Shown: in pieces, positions 63,538-64,000 of the stretch | Position numbering within the stretch: position 1 is the first letter of the stretch | Layout of the letters: every line of letters begins with the position of its first letter | Assembly: GCF_016612535.1 (NCBI RefSeq) | Contig: NZ_JAENXS010000001.1 | Coordinates: forward strand, 2,319,501 to 2,383,500 | Origin: Bradyrhizobium diazoefficiens | GTDB taxonomy: Bacteria; Pseudomonadota; Alphaproteobacteria; Rhizobiales; Xanthobacteraceae | DNA: 64,000 bases | Direction of reading: 5' to 3' | The notes under the pieces: model-generated | Databases searched by the model: none | Told to the model about the DNA's origin: nothing | Seen by the model: only the letters and a program-made list of their open reading frames with translations | Position numbers and translations under genes: made by a program

Positions 63538-64000
63538 TCACCCGTCTGTCTTGTTTTTTGGCGTTTTTTGGCGTCCGGGCCGATTCGGGGCTTTGGCCGG
63601 GATTTGGGCCCACAGATCCGGCCGCCGGGCGGCCGTCAGAGCCTCGGATTCGGCCCGCCGCCAAGCCGCGACCTTGGCATGGTCGCCGGAGGTCAGGATC
63701 TCCGGGATCGGAACCCCTTCGAACAGCTGCGGACGGGTGTATTGGGGATATTCGAGCAGGCCGTCCGAAAAACTCTCCTCGGTTCCCGAGGCCTCCTTGC
63801 CCATGACGCCCGGCAGCAGCCGCACGCAGGCGTCGATCAGGGCCAAAGCGGCGATTTCGCCCCCGGAGAGCACGTAGTCGCCGATCGAGACCTCCTCCAG
63901 GCCGCGCCCGTCAATCACCCGCTGGTCGATCCCCTCGAACCGCCCACAGACGATCAGGGGGCCAGGTCCCTGGGCAAGCTCCACGACGCGGGCCTGGGTC
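63538..64000 (-). CDS. trmD: tRNA (guanine-N1)-methyltransferase, C-terminal part (cut by window edge)
   Basis: The frame continues past the window end, so only the C-terminal ~153 residues are here. TrmD methylates G37 of tRNAs with SAM, using a trefoil-knot fold. Visible motifs are [19 protein letters not shown] and the SAM-binding knot [20 protein letters not shown], then [11 protein letters not shown] and the C-terminal helical [30 protein letters not shown]. The last residues ([14 protein letters not shown]) are a basic tail. Gene order trmD-rplS is conserved. Confidence 0.97.
   Translation of the reverse strand, partial: TQARVVELAQGPGPLIVCGRFEGIDQRVIDGRGLEEVSIGDYVLSGGEIAALALIDACVRLLPGVMGKEASGTEESFSDGLLEYPQYTRPQLFEGVPIPEILTSGDHAKVAAWRRAESEALTAARRPDLWAQIPAKAPNRPGRQKTPKNKTDG

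Overview
The window looks like a piece of chromosome from a Bradyrhizobium-type alphaproteobacterium (Rhizobiales). The evidence is high GC, protein sequences close to what I know of that genus, the alphaproteobacterial order hemY - mitofilin-like - hemD / tsaD - gpsA - EVE protein, the trmD - rplS - leuC neighbourhood, and many intergenic palindromic repeats of the kinds common in Bradyrhizobiaceae. No phage, integrase, transposase, CRISPR array or plasmid function was seen. It reads as ordinary core chromosome with small accessory insertions.

Layout. 0-9 kb: a secreted esterase and a cytochrome P450, an MFS_3 exporter, two small Cys-rich secreted proteins, a membrane-anchored polysaccharide deacetylase, a small exported protein and a GT-C-like membrane glycosyltransferase. 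CRP-like palindromes lie upstream of several of these. 9-16 kb: tRNA-Thr(CGU), then hemY, a mitofilin-like gene and hemD on the minus strand, divergent from tsaD, gpsA and an EVE-domain gene. 16-25 kb: a class III adenylyl cyclase, an SRPBCC protein, topoisomerase IB, acetyl-CoA synthetase, an L,D-transpeptidase, a membrane-anchored nuclease and a chemoreceptor. 25-30.6 kb: the most interesting locus, a flavoprotein fused to a putative sulfotransferase and overlapped by cysD and a cysN-cysC fusion, which together form a PAPS-making operon. 31-36 kb: rsmB, a heparinase II/III-like protein, and purH behind a ZTP (pfl) riboswitch. 36-48 kb: transporters (UMF1, MFS, MATE), gamma-glutamyltransferase, a GST and a divergent DUF2239 gene with palindromes between them, a KPR-family reductase, a fasciclin protein, and a cytochrome b / molybdopterin oxidoreductase pair behind an ECF-type promoter. 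48-64 kb: the leucine and aspartate-family genes leuB, asd, leuD and leuC, interspersed with carbonic anhydrase, a CoA-ester lyase, small exported proteins and four copies of one palindromic repeat, ending with rplS and a partial trmD.

How it fits together. The sulfate-activation operon encodes ATP sulfurylase (CysD plus the CysN part) and APS kinase (CysC part), but no APS/PAPS reductase or sulfite reductase. Its first gene carries both a flavin oxidoreductase and a sulfotransferase-like domain. The simplest reading is a dedicated pathway that oxidises and sulfates an unknown small molecule. leuB, leuC and leuD supply leucine synthesis enzymes but are split into separate transcription units. 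Regulatory signals readable by eye include the ZTP riboswitch, an exact EcfG-type promoter (GGAAC-N16-CGTT) before a His/Gly-rich exported protein, a second ECF-like promoter, CRP-like boxes, and several intrinsic terminators.

All family calls come from motif recognition by eye. No database search was run, and start codons were chosen from Shine-Dalgarno sequences and gene spacing.
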